From positions 2,914,001 to 2,978,000 of the forward strand of contig CBDEHK010000001.1 in assembly GCA_965238305.1 (NCBI GenBank): a stretch of DNA of 64,000 nt, in the 5' to 3' direction. Position numbers and translations under genes: made by a program. This document shows, one piece after another, positions 42,703-51,858 of the stretch (the stretch's first letter is position 1; each line of letters begins with the position of its first letter). This DNA comes from CBDCGJ01 sp965238305 (GTDB taxonomy: Bacteria; Pseudomonadota; Alphaproteobacteria; GCA-2731375). Under the pieces are notes generated by a model. It was not told the DNA's origin. It saw nothing but the letters and a program-made list of their open reading frames with translations, and searched no databases.

Positions 42703-43137
42703 ATGATTGAAATCAGGCCAGAGACCGTTGTCCATATCGTTTTTGGCGCCCGGCAATTGTTCGCGGACGACGAGCTGCGTGGGACCTTGCGCGATATGGA
42801 AGATGGCGAGCCTGGGAGTGCCGAGCAAATAGATTTGGACGAAGAGTTGTTAGCGCGGGGCCGTCATTCCGAACATGAACTGGACCCAGTATTCAATGAC
42901 TTAAAGAATATCATTGACGGCCTGCCCAATGATTATCAAGCTGAACTAATAGCCATTGCCTGGCTGGGCAGAGGCGATAGCAGCAAGGACGATTGGGACG
43001 AACTGATCGAACTCGCACGCGAACGAATTTCTGACCATACCGCGGATTATTTACTAAATATGCCCATGTTGGCGGAATATCTTCAAGAGGGACTCGAAGA
43101 ATTTGGCCATACAGTGGAAGACTTTGAAGTTGATTAA
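42703..43137 (+). CDS. DUF3775 family protein (144 aa)
   Basis: Matches the DUF3775 pattern: opening IRPETVVHIVFGARQL, middle LIAIAWLGRGDSSKDDWDELIELARE and close TADYLLNMPMLAEYLQEGLEEFGHT. The family is restricted to alphaproteobacteria and related groups and has no known role. The protein is very acidic and lacks a signal peptide. Its stop overlaps the convergent cytochrome b gene by 4 bp. No SD beyond a weak AAGGA about 11 bases before the ATG. Confidence 0.85.
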   Translation: MIEIRPETVVHIVFGARQLFADDELRGTLRDMEDGEPGSAEQIDLDEELLARGRHSEHELDPVFNDLKNIIDGLPNDYQAELIAIAWLGRGDSSKDDWDELIELARERISDHTADYLLNMPMLAEYLQEGLEEFGHTVEDFEVD

Positions 43138-43670
43138 TGTCGACCTAGCATTCGTTTTAGAACATCATCTTTCTTGAAAAAATGGTGATAGAATGCGGCA
43201 GTGGTATGGGCGACGACGAGTAACAACAAAACAATTGCGCCAATACCATGTACATGGCGTTGTGGATAGCTCTCGAAGTCTTTTGGTAACTCACCAAAAC
43301 CATTCAGCACCGTATTGAACGCGCCGCTAAACAGCAGCGTCATAGCGCCGCTTAAAAGCATAACCACAATCACCACCAACAACAACAGATGTACAGTACG
43401 CGCCGCAGCTTTCTCAATCATATGCATGCTATCCGGTAGTTTAGGTGTCGGATTGGACATGCGCCAAAGCAGGCGGAAGAATATCAGGATCAACAAAGTG
43501 GCACCGATTGCGGAATGCAGCCGTAACAGCAGGAGCCTAAGGTCTGGATCGCTTTGAGGTTCCGTCATGACAATACCGAGCGTAATCATTGCAACAATCA
43601 ATATGGCAGTTATCCAGTGTAGCCAGATCGTAATTCGGCCATGATTTTCCGTTGTATTGCGCCAGGTCAT
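43134..43670 (-). CDS. Cytochrome b561-like di-heme membrane protein (178 aa)
   Basis: Four membrane segments (about residues 14-32, 46-68, 90-112, 142-164). Candidate heme ligands are WLHWITA, LLRLHSAIG, RTVHLLL, RHVHGIGA and the tail HTTAAFYHHFFKKDD. This is the bacterial cytochrome b561 type that moves electrons between quinol and a periplasmic acceptor, often in oxidative stress. Start at ATG 43670 with AAGG seven bases upstream; a longer frame to 43799 reads across the csp terminator and is spurious. Convergent with the DUF3775 gene. Confidence 0.87.
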   Translation of the reverse strand: MTWRNTTENHGRITIWLHWITAILIVAMITLGIVMTEPQSDPDLRLLLLRLHSAIGATLLILIFFRLLWRMSNPTPKLPDSMHMIEKAAARTVHLLLLVVIVVMLLSGAMTLLFSGAFNTVLNGFGELPKDFESYPQRHVHGIGAIVLLLLVVAHTTAAFYHHFFKKDDVLKRMLGRH

Positions 43671-43745
43671 CGTTACGCCTTTCGAATCAAGCAAACCTAA
43701 TGGAAGTTTAGAGAAACAACTGCGAAGTTCCAATCGTGCAAAATA

Positions 43746-43775
43746 AAACCGGCCGGATGTGGTTCCGGCCGGTTT
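43746..43775 (-). terminator. Rho-independent terminator of the cold-shock gene
   Basis: An 11-bp stem AAACCGGCCGG / CCGGCCGGTTT with an 8-base loop. On the minus strand it is followed by TTTTATTTT, so it terminates leftward transcription from the cold-shock gene and isolates it from the cytochrome gene. The position, 44 bp after the csp stop, fits. Confidence 0.88.
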
Positions 43776-43818
43776 CATCAGTTTTATGTTGATAGGCACT
43801 CACATTTAGGTAAATAGA

Positions 43819-44028
43819 CTAGTCGATCAGGGTAATATTCTCGGCTGCTTCTTTGCCGTTACGGCCCGGAACCAATTCAAAAGAAACCTTTTGTCCTTCT
43901 GCAAGGGAATCAAGACCAGAATTCTGGACGGATGAAATATGTACAAAAGCATCTTTCGAACCATCTTCCGGTTCAATAAAGCCGAAGCCTTTGGTGGCAT
44001 TGAACCATTTTACCGTACCGTTCGCCAT
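43819..44028 (-). CDS. cspA-like: CspA-family cold-shock protein (69 aa)
   Basis: Complete single cold-shock domain. RNP1 is KGFGFIEPED (about residues 13-22), RNP2 is DAFVHISS (26-33), and aromatic surface residues for single-stranded nucleic acid binding are kept. It ends in AAENITLID, close to alphaproteobacterial CspA proteins that act as RNA chaperones in cold or stationary phase. The gene has a long leader with a hairpin (44054-44088) and its own terminator, so it is monocistronic. SD AAGGAG lies a few bases before the ATG. Confidence 0.95.
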   Translation of the reverse strand: MANGTVKWFNATKGFGFIEPEDGSKDAFVHISSVQNSGLDSLAEGQKVSFELVPGRNGKEAAENITLID

Positions 44029-44053
44029 TTTCGTCTCCTTGACTTTGTTGGCC

Positions 44054-44088
44054 GTTCACGCGGTGCCGGTCATCAGACAAGCGTGAAC
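44054..44088 (-). promoter_or_regulatory. Hairpin in the csp 5' leader
   Basis: GTTCACGC (44054-44061) and GCGTGAAC (44081-44088) form a perfect 8-bp stem with a 19-base loop, 26-60 bases upstream of the csp start codon. csp leaders commonly fold to control translation with temperature, so a similar role is inferred. Confidence 0.5.
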
Positions 44089-44173
44089 AATTAGTGTGTT
44101 GTTGCCCACAATCGTCGTAGAGGAAGTTCGCGGACATTCGGCAGCTGGTATTCACCAACTATTTGCATTGAAA

Positions 44174-44202
44174 AACTAAAATTGCTTTGCGTGCGCCGTC
44201 AA
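44174..44202 (-). promoter_or_regulatory. Putative csp promoter
   Basis: On the minus strand TTGACG (44202-44197) is a near-consensus -35; 17 bases later TTAGTT (44179-44174) is a weak -10. It would give a leader of about 140 bases before the ATG at 44028, consistent with csp genes. The -10 is poor, so this is tentative. Confidence 0.35.
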
Positions 44203-44205
44203 GTG

Positions 44206-45993
44206 CTAATTGACTCTATCCTGCGGTAAATATTCGGCAATGTTGACGTCATCGATCTGTGTTGGGTCCAAATAAGCCCTTGCATAGTCGCCATAAACAC
44301 CGCTTGAGAGGAACAACTCGAACAATTCCGGATCAATATGGCGGTCTCTTTTCATGTCGCTCATAATGCGAATAGACTCACTTAACGTCTTGGCTTTCTT
44401 GTAAGGTCGGTCGGAAGCGGTAAGGGCCTCGAAGATATCGGCGATTGCCATAATCCTCGCCGGGATCGACATATCCTCACGCTTCAGTCCTTTTGGGTAA
44501 CCGCTGCCGTCCATTTTTTCGTGATGTCCACCGGCAATTTCCGGCACCTGCGCCAGTTCTTTGGGCCACGGTAAGGATTCAAGCATGATAATAGTTTGGA
44601 TGATGTGGTCGTTAATCTTGAAACGCTCTTCTTCAGTCAGGGTCCCGCGATCAATACATAAATTATAGATTTCACCAAAATTGTACTTGTTGTCCGGAAC
44701 GTTGACATTAAAACCCCAACAGTTATCACCGAACGGCAGTTCCTCGGAATTTTCCCGCGGGACTACATGTTCAGGTAGATCCGCGAGCAAATTTTCAACA
44801 ACAGGTAAGTCTGATGGGCTGTTATTCTCATATCGCTTCAACTCGCCGGCTGATAAGCCAAGGCGATTATCAAGATGCCGTGTCCATTTGGTTTTGGCGA
44901 TATTTGCAACTCGAACTTTTCGTTCCGGGTCCATAATTTCGCCACCGATATTGCATTCGGCAATGAAAGCGAAATCGTCTTCAATCGCGTGCGTTTGTTC
45001 ATCGAAGATCTGTTTTAGTTCAACTTCATTGCCACCATCCGCGACGCCTTTCCAGTATTCGATTTCGGCGTCACGGCGCAGAATTTCAAACCGGGTTCGG
45101 ATTTCGTGAATGCGATTGTAAATTGTCTCTAGCTTTGTGGCTTTGTCGACGACATATTCCGGCGTTGTGACTTTACCGCAATCATGCAACCAAGAACTGA
45201 TATGAAATTCATAGACTTCTTCTTCGCTCATGGTGAAATCGGCGAAGGGACCTTCTGTCGTCTCCACGGCGGATGCGGCAAGGCGTTTTGCCAGGTCCGG
45301 TACCCGGGTGCAGTGGCCGCCGGTATAGGGCGATTTTGCGTCGATCGCACTGGCCATCAAACTAATGATTGCTTCCATCAGGACGCGATGGTCATCCAAA
45401 AGGTTATGATTGTCGATGGCGACAGCAGCTTGCGAAGCCAACGCCTCAACATGGGAAACGTCCATTGGATCAAAAGAAACCGTTGTTCCCGTTTCGACAT
45501 CTTTGGCATTGATGAGCTGCAATACGCCAATGACACGGCCTTTGTTACGTTCCTTCATTGGGATCGTTAAGAATGATTCCGAACGATATCCTGTTTTTTC
45601 GTCAAAAGATTTAGTGCCTGAAAAATCGAATTCGTCTACGTCCGAATATGCATCCGCGATATTGACTGTTTGCTGATGAATTGCGGCATAACTGGCAACG
45701 TTTTTATCAAGAACTTCGCCGCTATCTGGATCGCGAAGGAGTAAGGACGGAAGTTGAATTTTTTCCTTGCTGGTACCGCCGCGAGATATGTTCAACGTGT
45801 CATTTCGCACAATGGCGAATTGCAGGGTGTCGTCGTCCGGCATCAAATAAATCGTTCCGCCGTCCGCGTTTGTCAGACGCTGGGCTTCCTCCAGAATGAT
45901 TTCGAGAAGTTTATTATGGTTGCGTTCTGCCGACAATGCGATGCCGAGTTGGATCAACCGTTCGATTTTATGTTGGTGGGGATCGGCGTCCAT
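44206..45993 (-). CDS. GAF-HD-GYP phosphodiesterase-like protein (595 aa)
   Basis: An N-terminal GAF domain (about residues 25-195) is followed by an HD-GYP region (about 205-560). The HD pair is WLHDCGK (His270, Asp271); the GYP part is GGHHEKMDGSGYPKGL (490-503), with DIFEALTASDRPYKKAKT downstream. HD-GYP proteins degrade c-di-GMP to GMP or pGpG. Between HD and GYP is a long insertion (about 290-450) that the second copy at 61009 also has. Soluble; the GAF ligand is unknown. Start ATG 45993. It precedes the csp promoter on the same strand. Confidence 0.9.
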   Translation of the reverse strand: MDADPHQHKIERLIQLGIALSAERNHNKLLEIILEEAQRLTNADGGTIYLMPDDDTLQFAIVRNDTLNISRGGTSKEKIQLPSLLLRDPDSGEVLDKNVASYAAIHQQTVNIADAYSDVDEFDFSGTKSFDEKTGYRSESFLTIPMKERNKGRVIGVLQLINAKDVETGTTVSFDPMDVSHVEALASQAAVAIDNHNLLDDHRVLMEAIISLMASAIDAKSPYTGGHCTRVPDLAKRLAASAVETTEGPFADFTMSEEEVYEFHISSWLHDCGKVTTPEYVVDKATKLETIYNRIHEIRTRFEILRRDAEIEYWKGVADGGNEVELKQIFDEQTHAIEDDFAFIAECNIGGEIMDPERKVRVANIAKTKWTRHLDNRLGLSAGELKRYENNSPSDLPVVENLLADLPEHVVPRENSEELPFGDNCWGFNVNVPDNKYNFGEIYNLCIDRGTLTEEERFKINDHIIQTIIMLESLPWPKELAQVPEIAGGHHEKMDGSGYPKGLKREDMSIPARIMAIADIFEALTASDRPYKKAKTLSESIRIMSDMKRDRHIDPELFELFLSSGVYGDYARAYLDPTQIDDVNIAEYLPQDRVN

Positions 45994-46092
45994 CTTTCTT
46001 TCACCTTCGCAAAAAAAATGTAGGGATCACCGATATCTTGAACCGCAATCAAGCAGTTAGCAAGAAGTTGCTAATGTTGGTATTCGAGCTCG

Positions 46093-47097
46093 CTAAAAAA
46101 GATGGCAGGACACGATATGGCCCGTGTCAATCTCTTTAAGTTCCGGTGCAACTTCCCGACATTCCGCTGTTGCGTAGGGACAGCGGGGATGAAATGTGCA
46201 ACCACTTGGTGGGTTCATCGGACTAGGGACTTCGCCGTCGATCGTCTGATGTTCGCGTTGCGATTCCAAGGCGGGATTGGCAACCGGCACCGCATCCAGC
46301 AGTGCTTTCGTATATGGATGTTGGGGATTGTGATAAAGTTCCAGTCGGTCGGCTAGTTCGACAATTTTGCCTAAATACATGACCGCTATTCGGGTTGAGA
46401 TGTGGCGCACAACCGCTAAATCGTGGGCGACAAACAAGAATGTTAGATCGAATTCTTCTTGCAGATCCTCCATCAAATTGATCACTTGCGCCTGAATTGA
46501 GACGTCTAGCGCGGAAACCGGCTCGTCACAAATAATGAAACTCGGATTGACGGCGAGGGCGCGGGCGATGCCGATGCGTTGGCGTTGACCACCAGAAAAT
46601 TCATGCGGGTAACGATCGCCCATATGTTTGAACAATCCAACGATTTCCAACAGATGATCTGTGCGGTCACGATATTCTGCCTTAGAGCCCGCAAGTTTAT
46701 GCACTGTCAAAGGCTCGCCAATGATATCGCGCACCTTCATGCGTGGGTTGAGCGAGCTGTAAGGATCCTGATAGACCATCTGCATTCGCTGCCGCATCGA
46801 ACGCAGTTCTTCTTTAGATAATTGGGTTAAATCTTTGCCTTCGATCGTGACATGACCTTCGGTTGCCGGAATGAGCATGAGCGTAGCAAGTCCGGTAGTT
46901 GATTTGCCGCAACCACTTTCCCCGACCAGCCCCAAAGTTTCACCTTTGTGAACATCAAACGAAACGCCATCGACGGCTTTGACGACGCCGATTTGCCGCT
47001 TTAATAGGCCAGCTTGATGGACTGGAAAATGAACCTTCAGATTCTCGACAGTGACGAGTTTCTCAACTTCGGTGTTCACAGTTTCAATGTTCGACAT
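46093..47097 (-). CDS. Oligopeptide/dipeptide ABC transporter ATPase, DppF/OppF-type (334 aa)
   Basis: ABC ATPase: Walker A GESGCGKST (about residues 61-69), Q loop MVYQDPYSSLNP, signature SGGQRQRIGIARAL, Walker B FIICDEPVSALD, H loop FVAHDLAVV. The C-terminal oligopeptide/dipeptide extension GCTFHPRCPYATAECREVAPEL, which can carry an Fe-S cluster, marks the DppF/OppF class. It powers the importer with the DppD-like ATPase. Start ATG 47097 lies inside the end of the DppD-like gene (14-bp overlap); a longer frame to 47133 is less likely. Last gene of the operon. Confidence 0.92.
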   Translation of the reverse strand: MSNIETVNTEVEKLVTVENLKVHFPVHQAGLLKRQIGVVKAVDGVSFDVHKGETLGLVGESGCGKSTTGLATLMLIPATEGHVTIEGKDLTQLSKEELRSMRQRMQMVYQDPYSSLNPRMKVRDIIGEPLTVHKLAGSKAEYRDRTDHLLEIVGLFKHMGDRYPHEFSGGQRQRIGIARALAVNPSFIICDEPVSALDVSIQAQVINLMEDLQEEFDLTFLFVAHDLAVVRHISTRIAVMYLGKIVELADRLELYHNPQHPYTKALLDAVPVANPALESQREHQTIDGEVPSPMNPPSGCTFHPRCPYATAECREVAPELKEIDTGHIVSCHLF

Positions 47098-48058
47098 CGA
47101 TCCAACATGCCTTGTAATGATTGTTACCAACACTTTCCAGACTTGGAATATCTATTTTGCACTTGTCCGTTACAAAACGACACCGCGGATGGAAAGCGCA
47201 TCCGGGTGGTGCGTTGGCCAAATCCGGTGGCGAACCTTCAATTGGTTTCAGTTTTTCTTTTGTATCGGTGTCGAGCTTCGGTATCGATTCCATCAGGCCA
47301 ATGGTATACGGATGTTTTGGACGTTCGAATATTTCCAGTGCCGTACCGCTTTCGACGATGCGGCCGCCATACATAACATTGATCCGATCCGCATATCGCG
47401 CCACGACGCCTAGATCGTGGGTGATAAGAATGAGGCCGGCGTCACTCTCTCTGGTCAGGTCTTTGAGAATCTCTAGTATTTGCGCCTGAACTGTCACGTC
47501 CAATGCAGTCGTGGGCTCATCAGCGATGATTAACTTCGGTTCGCACGCCATTCCCATGGCAATCATCACGCGTTGACGCATGCCGCCAGAAAATTGATGA
47601 GGATAATCGCTTACACGTTTTTCAGATTCGGCGATACGCACTTTATCCAACAAATCCTTCGCCAGTCCGATAGCTTTCTTAAGCGGCGTGTCGCGGTGCA
47701 ATTCGATCGGTTCAGCGATTTGGCGCCCAATAGTCAGGACAGGGTTAAGCGACGTCATTGGTTCTTGAAATATCATCGCGATTTTGTTCCCGCGCAGGTC
47801 GCGGATCTGCTCATCATCCATATGTAGGATGTCTTCGCCTTCGAACTTGATCTCACCATTAATGATCTCGCCCGGCGGATTGGGAATCAGGCGCAAGATA
47901 GACATTGCGGTGATGCTTTTGCCGGAGCCGCTTTCACCGACGATGGCCAATGTTTCGCCCTTGTCGACTTTGAACGAAACATCTTCAACGGCCTTCACGA
48001 CACCGGTTTCGGTAAAAAAGTGCGTTTGAAGATTATTTACTTCGAGTAGAGGCGCCAA
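47084..48058 (-). CDS. Oligopeptide/dipeptide ABC transporter ATPase, DppD/OppD-type (324 aa)
   Basis: ABC ATPase: Walker A GESGSGKSIT (about residues 35-44), Q loop FQEPMTSLNPVL, signature SGGMRQRVMIAMGM, Walker B LIIADEPTTALD, H loop LITHDLGVVA; C-terminal GCAFHPRCRFVTDKC as in DppD/OppD. Start is TTG 48058, preceded by GGAG seven bases upstream; the TTG at 48073 in the same frame has no SD. A stable intergenic hairpin at 48104-48141 separates it from the binding-protein gene, likely setting stoichiometry. It overlaps the DppF-like gene by 14 bp. Confidence 0.92.
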   Translation of the reverse strand: MAPLLEVNNLQTHFFTETGVVKAVEDVSFKVDKGETLAIVGESGSGKSITAMSILRLIPNPPGEIINGEIKFEGEDILHMDDEQIRDLRGNKIAMIFQEPMTSLNPVLTIGRQIAEPIELHRDTPLKKAIGLAKDLLDKVRIAESEKRVSDYPHQFSGGMRQRVMIAMGMACEPKLIIADEPTTALDVTVQAQILEILKDLTRESDAGLILITHDLGVVARYADRINVMYGGRIVESGTALEIFERPKHPYTIGLMESIPKLDTDTKEKLKPIEGSPPDLANAPPGCAFHPRCRFVTDKCKIDIPSLESVGNNHYKACWIDVEH

Positions 48059-48103
48059 CGCACAACTCCGCAAAATATATGAAATTACTTAATAAGAAAG
48101 AGT

Positions 48104-48141
48104 GGGCGCCAAATTTGACAAAGATATCAAATTTGACGCCC
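48104..48141 (-). other. Intercistronic hairpin between binding protein and ATPase genes
   Basis: GGGCGCCAAATTTGA (48104-48118) and TCAAATTTGACGCCC (48127-48141) pair over 15 positions with one G:U or mismatch, with an 8-base loop. It lies directly after the binding-protein stop and before the DppD-like TTG. Such hairpins protect the upstream mRNA end and lower downstream expression. Confidence 0.75.
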
Positions 48142-48156
48142 AAAATGTCGGGGTTC

Positions 48157-49890
48157 TTAGTGACCCATCTTCTTCTTCAGGTCTTTGTCAATCCACATCC
48201 GCGCATAGATCGGACCCGGACGGATCGAACCAACGGCCATTTCACCATGATAGTTCTTCACCCAAGGCCACCAGGCACGATAGTTGAATGGTGTCGGCAA
48301 CCATACATATGGCACAGTTTCCTCGACTACATATCGACCCAATGCCGAGACCATTTGGTCTTGCTTGGCTTGATCGGTTTCTGCCAATGCGTCATCCCAC
48401 GCCTTATTGTATTTGGGATCGTCGTACATTGCGGAGTTCCAGGTCTGACCACCCTTGAGATAGGCCCGAAGCGCCGTGAAAGGATTGTTGTCGGCGATTT
48501 GGATCAAATAACCAACAGCCTGTGTGTCTTTACGCATTTGTGAGCGATAGGCAGCATATTCCAGAGGTTTTGGAATAAGTTTGACACCGACCACATCAAA
48601 GTAGGCTTGCAACATCGGCACCATATCCACGTGATAGGGATTGGAGGTCGAATACTGCATTTCAAATTCAAAGCCTTTAGGATAACCAGCTTCTTTTAGA
48701 AGTGCTTTCGCCTTGTCGGGATTGTAGGTGAACAATTCCTGCGCATCCGGCGACAGTTTTTCGAGTGGTGTGTAAACGCTGGTCCAACCTTTTGATAAGG
48801 GGAAGTTATAGATTTCGCCCTTGCCATTAATCAAAGCCTCTTTGATTTCATTTTGATTGACCGCCAAATTCATCGCCCGGCGCACGCGTATGTCATTGAA
48901 AGGTTTTTTGTCATTCCGCAATCCCAAAAGATGGAATGCAGGTGCCATATCGCCTTTGATGATGAGATCCGGTGCAGATTTTTTCAGCTCATCAACAAAC
49001 TGCCAGCGGATAACTTCCATGACATCTGCTTTAGCGGTACGGATTGCCGCGATTGCCGTCGCTTCATCCTTGATAAACAAATATTGAAGGCCTTTGTTTA
49101 ACGGCAATTGATGTTTCTTGCCATCAATGGTTTGCGTTTCCCAGTAATTGTCGTTCCGGGTATAGGTGACCTTGCTGCTCTTTTTCACGTCGGTGACCAT
49201 GTAGGGACCGGCACCGGCAGCGTTTTTCCAATCAGCCCGTTTCTCGTCGCTCAGCGCATGCCATTCCGGTGGCGTGAGGGGAGAGAAATAGCCCCAACCA
49301 AATCGATATGGCCAGTTACCATTGTAGGAATTCAGATAGGCCACGGCTTTGTATTTACCTTCTTCCTTCCACTCCTTGACGAAATCCCAATAAGTGGGAA
49401 TGTACTTTTTCTGTGTCCTCATGATGGTAAAGTGGTTAACAACGTCTTTGGCCACGACTTCACGGGCGTCCATGACACCTTCTTTGGCCATCCACATCAC
49501 GCCTTCACGAATTTTGAATTCAATCCGCAATGGGTCCTGCTTGACTTCCCAGCTTTCGGCGATTTCGCCTTTGGTATCTTCCGGCGGTTGCCAGCCTGGT
49601 GCGATAAATTTGTTAGCGCCGTCTTTACCGCTAACTGGACCTCTGTCCAGATTACCGGCCATTAACTGCGTGGTGTGCAGGCCGTCAAAACTGGTTTTCC
49701 AAACCCAGCGCTGAAAATCCCAACTTAATGGATTAAGCGTACGATAGCGGGTGATAATTCTTACCACGCTATCTTTCTGTATTTCTTCCGCCCAGGCCGG
49801 GGATGAACCCAGCCCCAACGTCATGGACGTAATGCCCAATGACATGGCGAAGGCACCCAATGCACCTGCCTTTAAAAATCTATTTTTCAT
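48157..49890 (-). CDS. Peptide/nickel-type ABC transporter substrate-binding protein (577 aa)
   Basis: Family 5 extracellular solute-binding protein. Signal peptide at residues 1-34 (ending AWA-EE). Typical internal strings are VRRAMNLAVNQNEIKEALINGKG, FTYNPDKAKALLKEAGYPKGFEFEMQYS and the long C-terminal lobe ending with WIDKDLKKKMGH. It captures a ligand in the periplasm for the two permeases encoded just upstream. Ligand type (peptide, opine, hydantoin or metal chelate) cannot be told. GGGAG seven bases before the ATG. Followed by a hairpin. Confidence 0.92.
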   Translation of the reverse strand: MKNRFLKAGALGAFAMSLGITSMTLGLGSSPAWAEEIQKDSVVRIITRYRTLNPLSWDFQRWVWKTSFDGLHTTQLMAGNLDRGPVSGKDGANKFIAPGWQPPEDTKGEIAESWEVKQDPLRIEFKIREGVMWMAKEGVMDAREVVAKDVVNHFTIMRTQKKYIPTYWDFVKEWKEEGKYKAVAYLNSYNGNWPYRFGWGYFSPLTPPEWHALSDEKRADWKNAAGAGPYMVTDVKKSSKVTYTRNDNYWETQTIDGKKHQLPLNKGLQYLFIKDEATAIAAIRTAKADVMEVIRWQFVDELKKSAPDLIIKGDMAPAFHLLGLRNDKKPFNDIRVRRAMNLAVNQNEIKEALINGKGEIYNFPLSKGWTSVYTPLEKLSPDAQELFTYNPDKAKALLKEAGYPKGFEFEMQYSTSNPYHVDMVPMLQAYFDVVGVKLIPKPLEYAAYRSQMRKDTQAVGYLIQIADNNPFTALRAYLKGGQTWNSAMYDDPKYNKAWDDALAETDQAKQDQMVSALGRYVVEETVPYVWLPTPFNYRAWWPWVKNYHGEMAVGSIRPGPIYARMWIDKDLKKKMGH

Positions 49891-49958
49891 TTAAAATCTC
49901 CCTTTTACGAATGTTGCAGCTACCTTGGTAACTGTTTGGATAGTTTAAGGTCAGCGCC

Positions 49959-50906
49959 TTATTTGTCGCCATCCTTCTTGCTTACACCACCCCCGCTATA
50001 TGATGTGCCGCCGCCGCGTAGTCGTGGATCGAGTAAATCTCTCAAGGCGTCGCCGAATACGTTGATGCCATAAACAACGACAGTAATCGCGACCCCCGGA
50101 ATGATCGCGAGCCAAGGCGCCTGGAACATATAACTACGACCTTCAAGGCTAAGCATGCCGCCCCAACTTGGCGCTGGCGGCGGAATACCCAAACCGAGGA
50201 AACTTAGTCCGGATTCGGCTAGAATGACGGCTGCCAGGCGGGTTGTGAAAAGGACAATGATTGGCGCCATGACGTTTGGCAATATATGCTTCATTAATAC
50301 GCGCCAGGTCGGCGTGCCAATCGATTGTGTGGCCTGAACGTAGACATTTTCTCTGACACTTATTACAGCACCGCGAATAATGCGTGAACCGGCAATGCCA
50401 TACAATAAGCCCAGCACAAAGACGACTTGCCAAATGCCCGGGCCGAGTACGGAAACAGCGACGATCAGAATGATCAAATCCGGAAAACTCATCCAGGCAT
50501 CGACAAATCGTTGCACAATCATATCGAAGCGACCGCCGAAGAAACCGGTCGTTAAACCAAGAAACACGGAAATAATAATCGACAAAGTTGTTGCCGAAAC
50601 CGCGACGATTACAGACAATTGGGCACCGTGGACTATACGGCTATAGATATCCCGACCTAGTTGATCAGTTCCCATCCAATGCTCGGAACTTGGTGGCTTA
50701 AAGCGGTCGACGATGTGAATCACATTGACACCGTCGATTGCGATGAAGTCAGCGAAGATGCCGACGATCAGCAACAACAGAAAAATTCCCCCGCCAAAAG
50801 CACCTAGCGGTTTTTCGCGGACGAGCCGGACCAATAGGTCGGTAAAAAATCCTCGAGGTTTCCTCGCTTTAGCAACCTCAGATGTCCCGATGGAAGTATC
50901 AGCCAT
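49959..50906 (-). CDS. ABC transporter permease, DppC/OppC-type (315 aa)
   Basis: Inner-membrane permease with about six membrane segments, the first at roughly residues 33-54. The DppC-type features are a cytoplasmic start (KPRGFFTDLLVRLVREKP), the DRFKPPSSEHWMGTDQLGRDIYSRIVHG string and the EAA-loop-like VQATQSIGTPTWRVLMKHILPN. C-terminal PAPSWGGMLSLEG is typical. It forms the channel with the DppB-like gene, with which it overlaps by 8 bp. The C-terminal tail is Gly-Ser rich (GGGTSYSGGGVSKKDGDK). Confidence 0.93.
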   Translation of the reverse strand: MADTSIGTSEVAKARKPRGFFTDLLVRLVREKPLGAFGGGIFLLLLIVGIFADFIAIDGVNVIHIVDRFKPPSSEHWMGTDQLGRDIYSRIVHGAQLSVIVAVSATTLSIIISVFLGLTTGFFGGRFDMIVQRFVDAWMSFPDLIILIVAVSVLGPGIWQVVFVLGLLYGIAGSRIIRGAVISVRENVYVQATQSIGTPTWRVLMKHILPNVMAPIIVLFTTRLAAVILAESGLSFLGLGIPPPAPSWGGMLSLEGRSYMFQAPWLAIIPGVAITVVVYGINVFGDALRDLLDPRLRGGGTSYSGGGVSKKDGDK

Positions 50907-51858
50907 AATGTACCTTTGGATCCAAATAACCGTAACAAAGATCGACCAACAGGTTCACAACAATGACCAAAAATCCAACAATCAAGAATACGCCAGTAAT
51001 AATGGGGTAATCGCGAGAGGATACCGCGTCGAGAAGCAATTGACCCATGCCAGGAATGGTGAATATTTGCTCGATAATAACAGTTCCGCCGAATAGGATC
51101 GGCACCAAAAGTCCGATCAGGGTAATTACCGGGATCATCGCATTTTTTAGTGCGTGACGCAGTACAACCACGCGTTCAGTCAAGCCTTTAGCCCAGGCCG
51201 TACGGACGTAATCCTGTCGCAACACTTCCAGCATCATGGTTCGTGTCATTCGCATGGTCACTGCGGAGAGCGCAAAACCAAGGATCAAACTTGGGATAAT
51301 AAATACTTGTAGATTGGCGATCGGATCTTCGAAAAATGGCACCACATCAATCGATGGCGACCAGCCCCACCAAATCGCCGGCAGGATCACCACCATGATA
51401 CCGATCCAGAAACTCGGTAAGGCCAAACCCAGAATGGAAATCGTTCTTCCGATATAGTCGCCCATAGTTTCCTGACGTATTGCGGAATAGATACCTATCG
51501 GGATGGCCAGAATAAGAGCAATGAAGAGGGCGATGATACCAAGTTCCAAGGTGTAGGGCATGCGTTCGGCAATATCATCGATTACTGGCGTATTCTGCCA
51601 CAGCGAATTTCCAAAATCGCCCCGCAACACAATGCCAGAAACCCAGTGGAAATACTGGATATAAACAGGCTGATCAATGCCTAGGGCTTCCTCCAGACTT
51701 TTGCGAGACTCTTCAGTGTTGGCGCCAAAATCATTCTCCGACAGCATCAGATCGATGATGTCGCCCGGGACCATTCGAACGACACTGAAAACAATCATAC
51801 TAGCAAATAGAAGCGTGGGAATCATCGCGATTAGTCGTCGTATGAGATAGGTATACAA
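50899..51858 (-). CDS. ABC transporter permease, DppB/OppB-type (319 aa), TTG start
   Basis: Inner-membrane permease with about six membrane segments. Diagnostic strings: YLIRRLIAMIPTLLFASMIVFSVVRMVPGD at the N-terminus, the periplasmic loop DFGNSLWQNTPVIDDI, ALPSFWIGIMVV and the EAA-type loop LEVLRQDYVRTAWAKGLTERVVVLRHALKN. It is the first gene of the five-gene importer operon (B, C, binding protein, D, F). Start is TTG 51858 with GGGA about seven bases upstream. Promoter must lie in 51859-52150. Confidence 0.93.
   Translation of the reverse strand: MYTYLIRRLIAMIPTLLFASMIVFSVVRMVPGDIIDLMLSENDFGANTEESRKSLEEALGIDQPVYIQYFHWVSGIVLRGDFGNSLWQNTPVIDDIAERMPYTLELGIIALFIALILAIPIGIYSAIRQETMGDYIGRTISILGLALPSFWIGIMVVILPAIWWGWSPSIDVVPFFEDPIANLQVFIIPSLILGFALSAVTMRMTRTMMLEVLRQDYVRTAWAKGLTERVVVLRHALKNAMIPVITLIGLLVPILFGGTVIIEQIFTIPGMGQLLLDAVSSRDYPIITGVFLIVGFLVIVVNLLVDLCYGYLDPKVHYG

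Noticed and set aside
43671..43799. N-terminal extension of the cytochrome b561 gene
   Set aside because: It would read through the csp terminator hairpin; ATG 43670 has its own SD and starts the family consensus.
49108..49665. Plus-strand frame opposite the binding protein gene
   Set aside because: Antisense to a well-conserved solute-binding protein; Phe/Val-rich reading with no family.
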